A stretch of DNA of 64,000 nt. Origin: Hippasteria phrygiana. Taxonomy: Eukaryota > Echinodermata > Asteroidea > Valvatida > Goniasteridae. The number at the start of each line of letters is the position of its first letter. Position 1 is the first letter of the stretch. The DNA is taken from positions 62,001 through 126,000 of the forward strand of contig JAZGUH010000198.1 of assembly GCA_037893225.1 (NCBI GenBank), given 5' to 3'. A program made the translations under genes and the position numbers. Shown here piece by piece: positions 1 to 10,563 of the stretch. The notes under the pieces were generated by a model. It was not told where the DNA came from. It made no database searches and saw only the letters and a program-made list of their open reading frames with translations.

Positions 1-1085
1 GCACACCGACGAAATGCTCGTACTTTCGGCCAATGGTGTCAACATGGACGTGGCGGGGGGGGGGGGGTGGGCAAGGGGGGCCCTTATCCCCACTGGAAAT
101 TAAAAAAAGGCGAATAAATAAATAAATAAATAAATATAAAAGAAGACTTGGTGCCAAGTTAATGTACTCAATTGAATGTATATTTAAAACACTCGAAACC
201 TGCTGAAAGAGGCCTAAAATGCGGCTACAATAGGTCTATCGCGGTATTGAACAAAGCGTCGAGTGATGTCCAGCACCCCCTCCCCCTCCCCTTTCGATTT
301 TTCCACGGCCGGTGATTTCCCTCTTTGCTGCTTTCTGGTGAGTGCTTTTCCCCCTCTTGAAAACAATCTTGGGGACGCCCATGGGTGACGAGTTCCGCTC
401 CGAAATTAAAAATGTATGGGGCATATTTCCGAGTAGTATACACCAATACAATAAATGGCGCCGCCAACGTCAGAAGAGGCCTAACAAGACCCACCCCACC
501 CCGATCCCAACCCAACCACCTACCCCCACCGAGCTTTTCAAAATGATTTTCCGGGGCTAGTAGTTTTCGGGGTAACTTCATTCCAAAAAATTGAGTGAAA
601 TATTTGTTTTTCGAAACCCCCACCCCCAAATCAAATCCTACCACTCACTGCACCACTTAATACGGGGCAGGGGTAGGGAACACCAATATTTTTTGGGGGA
701 GGGGACGGCTATGGCAGTGTTCCCCCACCCAAATAATCCCCCTTGTCATATAGATTTTATCGGTAATTGGATTTTTATGCACCAGAATACACAAAGATCA
801 GCACATATTTTCAAAAATTTCACAAGAGACACCGAGCACAAATTTTCCGATAACATCTATATCTGATAACAGCTGAAATGGCAGTGTATTAATTCTTGCG
901 ATGTTAACAACCCCCCCCCCCCCCCCCCACCCCCCGCCTTAAAAATGGATTAACCCTCTATTCACTGTAGCGCCAAAACGTAATGCATTTGGCAGGTTTA
1001 AGCAAAATCCAAGAGGTAGGTGAAGTTCTATTTTGGTGTTTAACGAACCCCACCCCCCCCCCCCCCCCCAGTTTCCGGACAGGCT
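1..1085. other. non-genic, low-complexity DNA
   Basis: No coding or RNA gene is recognisable. The stretch holds a G run at 55-67, an AATA microsatellite at about 113-136, and C runs at 911-928 and 1053-1069. Short open frames here are rich in Pro or Gly from C/G tracts and resemble no known family. Confidence 0.6.
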
Positions 1086-1545
1086 GCGGCCCTCATGAAT
1101 GTTCCCTTTTATCCTACTTACCTGGAAAGCCCTCAATGACAGCGCACCAACATATCTGCAGGATCTCTTCACCCAGTATTCCCCTAATCGCCACCTAAGG
1201 TCATCTGACAAACATCTTCTTGTGACACCAAGAACTAGAACATCGTATGGGGACTATGCCTTCTCAGTTGCGGCGCCCACTCTATGGAACTCTTTGCCTC
1301 AAGAAATTCGTAGCTGTCAATCTTTACATACCTTCAAATGCCTTCTTAAAACATTCCTGTTTAACTCAACTTATAATTAGATTGCTGGTTTTGTTTCAAG
1401 TATACATACATGTACATGTATATTTAACTATTTGTAGAGTTCTGGACAGTTTCTTTTCTTCAAGCGCCTCGGAATATGTCTACATAGATAGATGGCGCTT
1501 TACAAATGCTTGTATTATTATTATTATTATTATTGGCTGAACACT
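1086..1545 (+). mobile_element. 5'-truncated LINE 3' end (CR1/L2-like)
   Basis: The frame ending at 1380 encodes the C-terminal tail that follows the reverse transcriptase domain in CR1/L2/Jockey-type non-LTR retrotransposons. Diagnostic pieces seen are LTWKALND, FSVAAPTLWNSLP and a final KTFLF block. A short 3' untranslated region follows, ending in an ATT microsatellite (about 1515-1533), the usual 3' terminus of such LINEs. The upstream reverse transcriptase and endonuclease are missing, as expected for a 5'-truncated insertion. Assignment to the broad clade is secure; the exact family is not. Confidence 0.72.
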
Positions 1546-1555
1546 CGCGCGACCA

Positions 1556-1702
1556 GTCACTCTCCTAATTACGCAAGCGCAATACCACCGATGAGTCCTA
1601 GTCTGGTTCCCTGACCTGAAGATTCCCTGACGTCTAAATCTTAGGTCAGGTAGCTACCGCGGTTTAAAATAGATCATGACGTGCGTAATTAGTCCGAGTG
1701 AC
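1556..1702. repeat. possible foldback MITE
   Basis: CTAATTACGCA (ending near 1575) is matched by an inverted TGCGTAATTAG at 1682-1692, and the flanking GTCACTC/GAGTGAC also pair, giving an imperfect inverted repeat of about 147 bp. It contains a GTCTGGTTCCCTGACC segment that recurs in dispersed repeats elsewhere in the window. No clear target duplication was found. Confidence 0.35.
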
Positions 1703-2399
1703 GTCAGTGGCATCGTTCAAATTTAATCCATTCGGCAAAATACTGCAAGAGTGTGGCATTGATTTTTCAGTTTTTATGATAATTGAGAATTCAAATTCCA
1801 GGATCTGTAACGGGCCTGACAGACATTTTGTTATTGCGAAAATCAACGTTAAAAGTCGAATGTTACCAAAAACTAGTTCGGAAAACCTCAGATATTTTCG
1901 AAAACTGGCAGAATTCTGCCAGTTTTCGTCACGTTACCGTTGGCGGCTACCGGACCTAATATTCATCAGAAATAGTCAGAATTTGTTTGTCCGTTGCGTA
2001 TACGTTGCGCATACGTTGCGCTCATGCGGGTTTTTTTACGGGCACAAAAAATCGATCTCGTAATGTAGCACACGTCGCTTTCCATAGGTACGTACACGTT
2101 GCGTGTCCGTTCCGGTCGTCCGTCCAAATCGCATATGGCCTGGAGCGATTTTGGCGAAAATGACGCGCGCAAAACGCATCGCAAATGCAACGTTTACGCA
2201 ACTGACGCAAAACGGACTAAAACCGCGCATATGGAAAGGCGGCTTTATTCGCGTGAGGCCGGCACAAACCATTAAATAGCTAAAGGGGTGTTTTACAAAC
2301 TAAGGTAACATTTTTGAATTAAAATCATTGGAAATTTATAATTTTCGGAGGTTTTGCTGAATGATACCAAAAGGTATTTTATAAATGGGAATAAATATG
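1703..2399. other. non-genic interval
   Basis: No supported gene. The part from about 1985 to 2270 is rich in CGTTGCG and ACGTTGCG words on both strands and may be a degenerate DNA transposon, but no terminal repeats could be fixed. Confidence 0.45.
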
Positions 2400-2473
2400 T
2401 GCTGGGCCGGTTTTAAACAAGTGCGTTTAAACTTGTCTTGGGGCCTGGACGCTGATAATGACCCGGCCCAGCA
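2400..2473. repeat. small inverted repeat (hairpin)
   Basis: TGCTGGGCCGG at 2400-2410 is exactly mirrored by CCGGCCCAGCA at 2463-2473. The 52-bp interior carries a second small palindrome around TTTAAAC. It could be a very short MITE or a foldback remnant. Confidence 0.5.
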
Positions 2474-3025
2474 AATATTGATTCCCTTATTAAAGTTTGC
2501 TGACAGCACATGAACAAGAGAAGAGACTGCTGGAGGAGTTTCTGGACCGATGAAATATGGATCGATTTATGATTTTGTGCATAATGGCATCAAGTAGGCC
2601 TGTGTTCTGGGGAATGAATATCCGACTCTTCCACCATACGTCCATTGGAGCTTCCAAAGTCATTGGTCCGAAGCGCAATTCAAAAATGCTGTCAGAATGG
2701 CTATGTAGTCTACGATTAATGCTTTGGAGTTGCCTTCACAAAGCAAAAGCTCTGCCAAACGAGGGGCGTTGGCTAGCTAGCTATGCGACGCTGTTTTGTG
2801 TGTAAAAACCACAACCAGAACAAATTGGTTATGGAATAAATCCTCCACTAAAGTACAACCAATTTCATATATGGTTCTTCATGTAGGAACATCTACCAAA
2901 CCCACTCTTCATAAATCTGAGAGTCAATCAACTGTCATATTGGTATTTCGTAGGTCATCTGATCCAGGTACTTTCAAACTGCCTAGTCACATCAGACTGT
3001 CATGAAATCGCAGGCGTCCTGGGCG

Positions 3026-3226
3026 AAGACACCCGGTGCGTGTTCCACCACTCGTGTAAAATGGGCTAAAGTCGTGATCTCAGCCCCATAGAGAATCTGT
3101 GGAGATATTTGAAGAGACACGTCCATGCCAGAAGTCCCCAGACTTTGGATAAACTGAACCAATTCTGCCAAGAGGAGTGGTCAAATATTCCGCAAGAGTT
3201 TGGCCAGAGGCTTGTTGATAGTTGAT
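3026..3226 (+). pseudogene. Tc1-type transposase remnant (C-terminal)
   Basis: The plus strand at about 3073-3226 reads through a block typical of the last part of Tc1/mariner DDE transposases: SRDLSPIENLWRYLKRHVHA, then a conserved tail with FCQEEWSNIP, ending in a stop at 3224-3226. In Tc1 this region carries the third catalytic acidic residue, in the context of PIEN. A stop codon lies just upstream (about 3070), so the gene is dead. The preceding 500 bp (2490-3025) may be the decayed centre of the same element, because it contains FWTDEIW in another frame, but this is weak. No terminal inverted repeats were found. Confidence 0.62.
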
Positions 3227-3262
3227 CAGAAGCGGTTAATTGCAGTGAAAATGGCAACAAAT

Positions 3263-3720
3263 CAATTTGCATTTTTTATCCTCTTTTTCTGGCTTGCTTT
3301 AAGTGCCTGATCACATACCTTTCTCATGCATGCATACATTGTATAATCATTTGGATTTGTTTCACAGCTTTGGGATGACTGCGAGATGTTTGGTGGCTGT
3401 ACTGCGATGTAGGCCTATGGAAACCTTTTTATAACCGCATAGCACATACTTCGTCGTGGTAATCGTAATTTGACAAAAAACCGCACCGTTATTCACACCG
3501 ACGGCTACTGACAAATAGTATTGTTTGTTTTACACGTGTAATCTTGAACTTTGAATCTGTTTGTAAAGAATGTGCTGGAAAAGGTCGAATTCCCCAAAAA
3601 TATCGCATTGCCTCAGCAGACATGGACTAAGAATCCGGGTTCGAGGTTCGAAACAAAGTTAGTAGTCAGAGACAGATTCCTGACAGAGTAAATTCAGAAA
3701 ATCTCGTCTGTGGCTAAGAT
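3263..3720. other. 5' flank of the discoidin gene
   Basis: No separate gene. This interval precedes the start codon at 3721 and should contain the promoter and 5' untranslated region. No convincing TATA box or initiator could be singled out by eye. Confidence 0.4.
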
Positions 3721-3910
3721 ATGAGTTTCGTCCTTGTAGCAAGTTTGCTCCTGACAGCCCGGTTCTGCCTCATCGGTGCTGATCATGGCGTCTCAGACAA
3801 TTCCACTATAGACGTTGCGCTCAAGCCGTTGTACAGCCAACTCGAGACCTTCAAGAGCCAACTGGACGCGTTTAAGCTGCTGTTTAAGTGTCAGTGCAAC
3901 AATGACTGCC
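3721..3910 (+). CDS. discoidin gene exon 1 (signal peptide, heptad segment)
   Basis: Starts at ATG 3721 with MSFVLVASLLLTARFCLIG and ends at the strong donor GTGAGT (3911). The exon gives 63 codons plus one base, so intron 1 (3911-7312) is phase 1. The ATG is the first in-frame start before the hydrophobic core. Confidence 0.85.
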
Positions 3911-6900
3911 GTGAGTTTTGTACAATACCTGTAAGCCCCCTAATCTTGTTTCAAGTTTGTAAATGAATATCTACATTCCACGGCCCCACAAACGGAAACA
4001 CAGGCACAGTGTCGTTGTACATTTGCAACGATTTTATTTATTAGATTTCTTTAACTAGGGTGTGCCCGAATAATTTTAAACTTGGGTCCTGCATACATTT
4101 GTAATTGAAATGGATACGGACATACACAAATTAATATTTACACACACAAACAAAAACATTTACACAAATACAAGAATATTTACACAAATTATTATATACG
4201 TTTATCTAATTATACGGTAAAATGTTCAGCTTTCTGCTATAAGGCTATCGCCGATTTACGGGATGCATGAGCAGAACCCCTGCGAAAAAACGTCGGGGGA
4301 AAAAACAGGGGAAATTCCCACCGGGCTCTGAATTACCGTGGTAACCAAGTATAAAACTCCGTAGATCAGTAGAAATCGCAGAAATATCACTGATGGATGG
4401 CTTTACGTAGCTCCGATTTTTCGAGGTAAAATGTTGACGTTTCAGTCAATATGGTCCGACCGTCTTCGGGGGTTTCGCATTTGGTACATCAACGAAAATT
4501 CATTTTTGGGCTTTTCCGACACTGCCAGTCGGAAAAGGCCTTGTTTTTGTTCTGATTTTTTGTTTTCTTCCTTCTTCTTCTTCTTTTAGTTCTGACCAAA
4601 ATCCCATAGACTTTGTACACAAATTTTGTCCGCGGCACTTTAGGTCTTAAAAAACCTCAGATCTTAACAAAACTTACCTCAAACATAGACACTATGCTGA
4701 AATTGTATGTCGAAGAGTGACGTCATGATGACGTCATCACGTGTCACGAGACGTCATCTTAAATGTGCGTTTTTCAAGGGCCCATATCTAGAGAACGGTA
4801 GGTCCGATTGCCTTCAAACCTGGTATGTTGGTAGTGTAGCTCGTGTTATAGATGAAAATTGAGCTGACGTCATGATGACGTCATCATACGATTTTATAGT
4901 AATTGTTACGTTTTTGAACTTCAAAGTTTCTTAAAGCCATATCTCATCAACAGAACATGCTAAATTCAAAATTCTTTTTATAATAGCTTTGTTAGCTCCT
5001 ATATTCTTTCACATAAATGTGAAAAATGTGTGACGTCGTCATGACGTCATCAAAAATATGCTTTTTTGAAACACATATAAGGGTAGGGACGATCGTCATA
5101 AAAATTAGTGTGCAGGTAGATAGTGCTACTAGCATGTTAAATCCGAGGTGACGTCATGATGACGTCATCGGCTGATTGTCTATGATTATTTTAGTTATAT
5201 CCCAAATCCCATAGACTTTGTACACGAATTTTGTAAGAGCCACTTTGGTCACTAAACAACCTCAGATCTTAATCAGGCTTAAAGGGACACATTGCTTTGG
5301 ATTTTGCGATTTGGGCTATAAAACTGAAATGGATATGGTTGGGAAGCTTTTTTAAAAGTAGAATATAAAGATTCACATAACTATCCATTCAAATTGCGTG
5401 GTTTTTGTTTAATTTCGTGACAAATAACGGTCCGCCATTTTGTAGAACCAAATTTTTTACTCCACAAAATGGCGGACCGTGTTCACCAGTCGTATTTCCA
5501 GTCGCATCTGGTTGAAGTACGTTCTGTTGATCCATTTTGATGTACTGTGGCACGGCGCGCAGCACTGGCGATATGTGTCGCGAGGTAGAGAATTGTACCT
5601 GGCGATCATCTGATAGGTTCACAAGGCCACTGGCTGCGGCGCCAGCCTAAAGACTGTTACAGCGTATTTTGCGCATTATTTAGACGGTGGTATTTACTAC
5701 TGGAAATAAGTCTATTTTTCGCGGGTCAGATGTCTGGAGTCAGCGGCAAATTTTTTGTTTTGTAATCACTACTCACTAATTACAACACATTATACGTGCT
5801 TTTTTGCATGAACAACTCTTATAAAAGACAAGGAACATTTCCAAACAGCAACATTTCATGACATTTGAAGGCAATGTGTCCCTTTAACACAGAGACCCTA
5901 AGCTAAAAATGTATGCCGAAACGTGACGTCATGATGACGTCATCACGTGTCATGTAACGTCATCTTAAAGGTGCATTTTTCAAGGGCCCACCTAGAGAAC
6001 GGTACGTCCGATTGCCTTCAAACCTGGTATGTTGGTATGGTAGCTCGAGTTATAGATGAAAATTGAGGTGACGTCATGGTGACGTCATCATACGATTTTA
6101 CAGTAATATTAAAGTTTTTGAACTTCAAAGTTTCTTAAAGCCATATCTCATCAACAGAACATGCTTAATTCAAAATTCTCTTTTTGTAATAGCTTTGTTA
6201 GCTTCTATATTCTTTCACAAAAATGAAAAAATGTGTGACGTCATTATGACGTCATCAAAATTGTGCTTTTTGGAAACACATATAAGGGTAGGTCCGATCA
6301 TCATACAAATTGGTATGTAGGTAGATAGTGCCACTAGTATGTAAAATCCGAAGTGACATCATGATGACGTCATCGGCTGATTTTCTATGAATTTGTAGTT
6401 CTATCCAAAATCCCATAGACTTTGTACTCGAATTTTGTAAGTGGCACTTTGGTCACTAAACAACCTCAGATCTTAACACAGACAAAGACCCTAAGCTGAA
6501 ATTGTATGCCGAAGAGTGACGGGGTGATGACGTCATCACGTGTCACGTGATGTCATCTTAAATGTGCATTTTTCAATGGCCCGTATCTAGAGAACCGTAG
6601 GTCCGATTACGCTCAAACGTAGTATGTTGGTAGGCAAGCATTTGTTGTTGATGAAAATTGAGGTGACGTCACGATGACATCATACGAAATTATAGTAATT
6701 TTAAAGTTTTTGAACCTTAAAATTTTCTTTAAGCCATAATTCATCAACAGAACATGCTAATATCGAAATTATTTTTGTAATAGGTTTGTTAGGTCCTACA
6801 TATGTAACAAAAAATGCAAAATATGTGCACCATCATAATGACGTCATCAAAGGCATAATTTCTCGAAAGACATGTAAATTGGTAGGTCCAATTGTCATGA

Positions 6901-9900
6901 AGCCTGGTGGGTAGGCAGACTAATTGACACAAGCAAGCAAAAATCGCAGTGTCATCATAAAAAATAATGCGGAAAAGCCCTATGTTCTGTTCAGCGAAGA
7001 GACATAGCGAGTCCTAGTTTTTACTTGAAATCAATTTTCATCCAACGAAACCTTTTCTGGAATGTGTACATTTTTCCCTCGAAATTCAGGCCGTTGGAAG
7101 TTGGGTACACAACCCAACCCAACCCAACCCAATCCAATCCAACAAAATGAGTCTAGCTCGCTCGAATTACTTTCCAGTTAAAAGTATTAAAATGGGGGGG
7201 GGGGTCATCGGAACATTGCAAGTGGAGGGTTGGTAATTTCTCGATCCATAATTTCATCGAAATCTTACGAAATGTAAGCAAACTCCACCCTATTTCTATT
7301 CTGTTTGTACAGGTGTTACTTGTCCCGAGGGGTCTCCTCTTGGTATGGAGGATGGAAGCATCCCGGATGAACGCATCACGGCCTCTTCCTCTTACAGTCC
7401 AGAACATCATGCACCGTCCAGAGCAAGGTTGAATATCCAGGGTATGTGGCTCTTTATCAGGGGCGTGGCTAGACAGGGAAGGGCGGCGTCAGCGCAAGAA
7501 TTACTAAAGGAGTGCGAGCAATGGCGCACAAGGGATTGTTTGGGGGTGGGGTGTCACAATATCTTATCACGTCCGCATGCATGGGGAAGTTGAGCCACGA
7601 CTAACTAGTACACGTATAAATGGTTGACGTGTAGCACCCATTCATATTTCGCACGAAGTCTTGTGATTGGTTTGGACAGGTTATGCGTCTGGTTGGTCGG
7701 CAAATGCCGATGACGTCAGTCCGTGGATACAGGTCGACTTCACCACCCGGATCGCCATCACTGGTCTGATCACTCAAGGCCGCGCGGATTCCAACGACCA
7801 ATGGGTGACTGAGTACCGGGTGAAGTACAGCGTTGACGGTTCGTCTTGGAATTTCGTCAAAGATCAAAACGGGATGACTAAAGAGGTCAGTCAGGCAATG
7901 TAAAACCATTCTATATTTTATTAACCCTAACAGCTAGTACCACATGAATAGCGCGTTTGATTACTTTCCCCGAGCTTATTCGCGCTGGCGCGACATTGTT
8001 CGATTTGTTTGACGTCGTCATTCGTGCTTACTCGCGCCAGGCCCCAAGTGAGTGAGCCGGTTTACTTTGGGAAGTATCCCACAGTGCACTGCGACATCTG
8101 CAGTACTACAACGCACTCGGCGTTTTTCTCAACACGTGATACTTGTGCACGTCGGCCAAACTTGTCGTGGATCACAAAAACAGACATCATCCTCAATGCA
8201 CGAAGTTATAGCATCTGTATCACGGTTACCTTCCATCAAAACTAGGGCAAGCATTGTCAGCTTTCTTCGTCTTCTAAAAGATCCATGATTTCGCCTATGA
8301 TTAATTTCTGTACGTCGCAATGTGTCGAAGTTCACATGACTTTCCCAGAGTTTGCGCGAAACCGTTCGTTTATTCTGCTCCACTGCGCATGTCCGACATC
8401 GCACGCAGGGGCCTTAAGCGCGAGTAAGCTTGGAAGGTAATCGAAGGCACTAATTTTAATGATTTCTGCGTGCACCATATAGGGGTTGGGGTTAAAATAG
8501 AAAAATTACAAGAAACCAAAACTCATGCACAGTGGACACACGAAACGGAAAATACAACAGCAGTAGCAACTAACTTGAACTGAGAAAAAATAAATGGATT
8601 GCAGTCTAATTATTGCAGTAATGTGCGAGCCGCTCAATAACCCGTTGGACACCTTGGTAGAAAACAACAGAAAAGCACTCGACTGATTGGGCAAGTCATG
8701 TGAAAATTGAACTTATTGATAGTTGCTAAACTTTAGTATGTTGACATTGGAAAGCCACTGCTAAAATCTCTCTGGCACATTCTAATTGCTGTTGCCCATA
8801 AATGAAGAGACCGGGAACAAGTCTATTTACATTCCCATCGAAAACTGGGCTGTTTCGTTATCACTGCTTAAAACAAACTGGAATCTGATCTTGATTCGCA
8901 TCCACATGTTTCTTTGCCCGTCACTCCCCGCCTCCACCCCCCCCCCCCCCCCCCCCTTCCCCGCAAGACTTAGAAAATCGTAGTCTGGTGCCTCCACCGG
9001 GCAGGATGACCTGTCCGTCGTCTTTCGGGTATGCAAACGTCGGCGTTGTAACGTCCCACATTGCACAGCGTTATGTTATCGCATGCTGAGCAGTTTTGCA
9101 AAGTTGTCTCGTTTGTATATTTCGGTCGAAACTTGACCTTAATAGCATGGAATAATGGTTATTGTATTACTCAATTCAGCAATATTAAAGGATTGTTACA
9201 TACTTTTAAAATCTTTTCCTATTCTATTAGTTTGGAATTTTGGATCAAAATAGAAGCATCGTAAATATGACGTTAATTGGCAAGAAAACCACTCAGATGG
9301 GCCATTTATTCTCAAATTGAAATAGATTTCAACATAAAATTATATCACATCATTGCGTCACCGTTTTCACGAACTGACACTCACGCGCACTGGGTGTCAG
9401 TTCGTGAAACCGCGTACTGAGTAAATTTCGGTTTCACGAACGGACACCCAGCTGTGCGCGCGCACATCGGACACTGACTCGCTAGAGAAGACTTCGTTTT
9501 CACGAATTGACACGCAAGCATGTAGCGGAAATACCATTCCAAGAAAAAAGCTTTAAAAGCTTTGACACGAATCTACTCCATCTGTATACTTGTGGTTTAC
9601 AGAAACATTGAACTGAAAACCTCTAAACTCGTGAAACTAAAGGGACACATTGCTTTGGATTTTGCGATTTGGGCTATAAAACTGAAATGGATATGGTTGG
9701 GAAGCTTTTTTAAAAGTAGAATATAAAGATTCACATAACTATCTCTATATTAAATTGCGTAGTTTTGGTTAATTTCGTGACAAATAGCGGTCCGCCATTT
9801 TGTAAATTTTTGACTCCACAAAATGGCGGACCGTGTTCACCAGTCGTATTTCCAGTCGCAGCTGGTTGTACGTTCTGTTGATCCATTTTGGTGTACTGTG

Positions 9901-10563
9901 GCATGGCGCGTAGCACTGGCGATATGTGTCACGAGGTAGAGAATGGTACCTGGCGATCATCTGATGGGTTTATAAGGCCACTGGCTGCGGCGCCAGCCTA
10001 AAGACTCTTGCAGCGTATTTTGCGCATTATTTAGACGGGGGTATTTACTACTAGAAATAAGTCTATGTTTCGCGGGTCAGATTTTTGTTTGGTAAGCACT
10101 ACTAACTAATTACAACACATTATACGTGTTTTTTTGCATGAACAACTCTTATAAAAGATAAGGAACATTTCCAAATAGCAAAATTTCATGACATTTGAAG
10201 GCAATGTGTCCCTTTAAGAATGGTTTCAGTTCGTGAAAATGAAAATGTGGTTAGCGCGCGCTCCCCTACTTGGGTGTCAGTTCGTGAAAACGAAAATTAC
10301 TCTGTTCTGTAAAATACGCGCGCGCCCTGGCACTCACGCGCTAGAGTATCAGTTCGTGCTGTTGGTGACGAACTAATAACGTAGGTTTCCAAATGTGTAA
10401 ATGTGTGTGTTTCCTTTTCTCCCAGTTCACGGGTAACGCTGACAAGGACACACACGTGACCACCACGTTTGCCGAGCCCCTGTACACCAGGTTTCTACGC
10501 ATCATGCCGACTGATTGGCATACGTTCTGTAGTATGAGATTCGAGGTGCTTGGCTGTCGTTAG
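3721..10563 (+). CDS. secreted F5/8 type C (discoidin) domain protein, 4 exons
   Basis: Exons at 3721-3910, 7313-7441, 7680-7885 and 10426-10563 join to a 663-nt reading frame (220 residues). All introns are GT/AG; phases are 1, 1 and 0. Residues 1 to ~20 form a hydrophobic signal peptide. Residues ~32-54 are a leucine/phenylalanine-rich heptad-like segment, perhaps for oligomerisation, followed by CQCNNDC. From Cys67 to Cys219 the protein is a single discoidin domain. Seen directly are PLGMEDGSIPD, a SPWIQVDF strand, VKYSVDGSSW, a RFLRIMPTDW strand and the closing FEVLGC. Known family members bind carbohydrates or phospholipids outside the cell. By inference this is a small secreted lectin or adhesion protein; the ligand is unknown. 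Introns 1 and 3 are enlarged by repeats. No transmembrane segment follows the domain. Confidence 0.9.
3911..4597. other. start of intron 1, no gene
   Basis: AT-rich intronic DNA with short imperfect repeats of TTTACACAAAT (4130-4200) and a small hairpin around CTTTTCCGACACTGCCAGTCGGAAAAG (near 4508-4533, shown here as two arms TTTTCCGAC and GTCGGAAAA). No coding feature is seen. Confidence 0.4.
4598..7000. repeat. three ~600-bp tandem units rich in TGACGTCA
   Basis: The phrase CCCATAGACTTTGTAC recurs near 4605, 5210 and 6412. Each time the same ordered blocks follow: CCTCAGATCTTAA, paired TGACGTCA sites, GGTAGGTCCGATTGCC, and a CATATCTCATCAACAGAACA block. Units 1 and 2 are ~605 bp apart; units 2 and 3 are ~600 bp apart once the MITE at 5279-5887 is subtracted. 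The third unit is more diverged and fades out near 7000. About 17 perfect TGACGTCA octamers occur in the array, mostly in pairs separated by TGA. The array lies wholly in intron 1 of the discoidin gene. Confidence 0.85.
5279..5887. mobile_element. ~600-bp TA/TTAA-flanked MITE, copy 1
   Basis: AAGGGACACATTGC at the left end is mirrored by GCAATGTGTCCCTT at the right. Both ends abut TTAA here; TA is the only flank common to all copies. The interior holds a 17-bp hairpin (arms 5427-5443 and 5464-5480) with CCGCCATTTTGT. Copies 2-4 lie at 9637, 58596 and 63541. Minus-strand open frames in the copies are frame-shifted relative to one another, so the element is judged non-coding. It interrupts tandem unit 2, so it inserted after the tandem duplication. 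Confidence 0.85.
7313..7441 (+). CDS. discoidin gene exon 2
   Basis: Acceptor TTTGTACAG ends at 7312 and donor GTATGT starts at 7442. Supplies the start of the discoidin domain, including its first cysteine (C67) and the PLGMEDGSIPDERITASS stretch. Phase 1 at both ends; intron 2 is only 238 bp (7442-7679). Confidence 0.88.
7680..7885 (+). CDS. discoidin gene exon 3
   Basis: Acceptor TTGGACAG ends at 7679 and donor GTCAGT starts at 7886. It encodes residues 107-175, the domain core: a SPWIQVDF strand, the ITGLITQGR loop and VKYSVDGSSW. It enters in phase 1 and leaves in phase 0. Confidence 0.9.
7886..9359. other. intron 3, 5' part
   Basis: Intronic sequence without a recognisable gene. It contains a C run near 8939-8956. 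Short open frames at 8009-8404 overlap one another on both strands and show no family features. Confidence 0.45.
9360..10385. repeat. cluster of inverted TTCACGAACTGACAC motifs
   Basis: The motif TTTCACGAACTGACAC or its reverse complement occurs, with one or two changes, near 9366, 9393, 9430, 9500, 10226, 10275 and 10347. GC-rich spacers with GCGCGC words separate the copies. Several adjacent copies are head-to-head and could form hairpins. The cluster is split by the MITE at 9637-10217. It sits in intron 3, ending about 40 bp before exon 4. Confidence 0.7.
9637..10217. mobile_element. ~580-bp TA-flanked MITE, copy 2
   Basis: Same termini as copy 1 (AGGGACACATTGC and its mirror). The left flank is CTAA and the right flank TTAA, so only TA is shared, favouring a TA target. 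It keeps the internal CCGCCATTTTGT hairpin and carries small deletions relative to copy 1. Confidence 0.85.
10426..10563 (+). CDS. discoidin gene exon 4 (terminal)
   Basis: A pyrimidine-rich acceptor (TTCCTTTTCTCCCAG) ends at 10425. The exon encodes residues 176-220, including a RFLRIMPTDW strand and the closing FEVLGC, then CR and TAG at 10561-10563. An ATTAAA at 10664-10669 is a possible polyadenylation signal. Confidence 0.9.
   Translation, partial: FTGNADKDTHVTTTFAEPLYTRFLRIMPTDWHTFCSMRFEVLGCR

Noticed and set aside
2490..3005. Open frames upstream of the Tc1 remnant as a separate gene
   Set aside because: No coherent frame or domain. At best they are the decayed middle of the same transposon.
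5389..5622. Minus-strand ORFs in the ~600-bp MITE copies
   Set aside because: The four copies have indels that shift the frame relative to each other, so there is no conserved protein.
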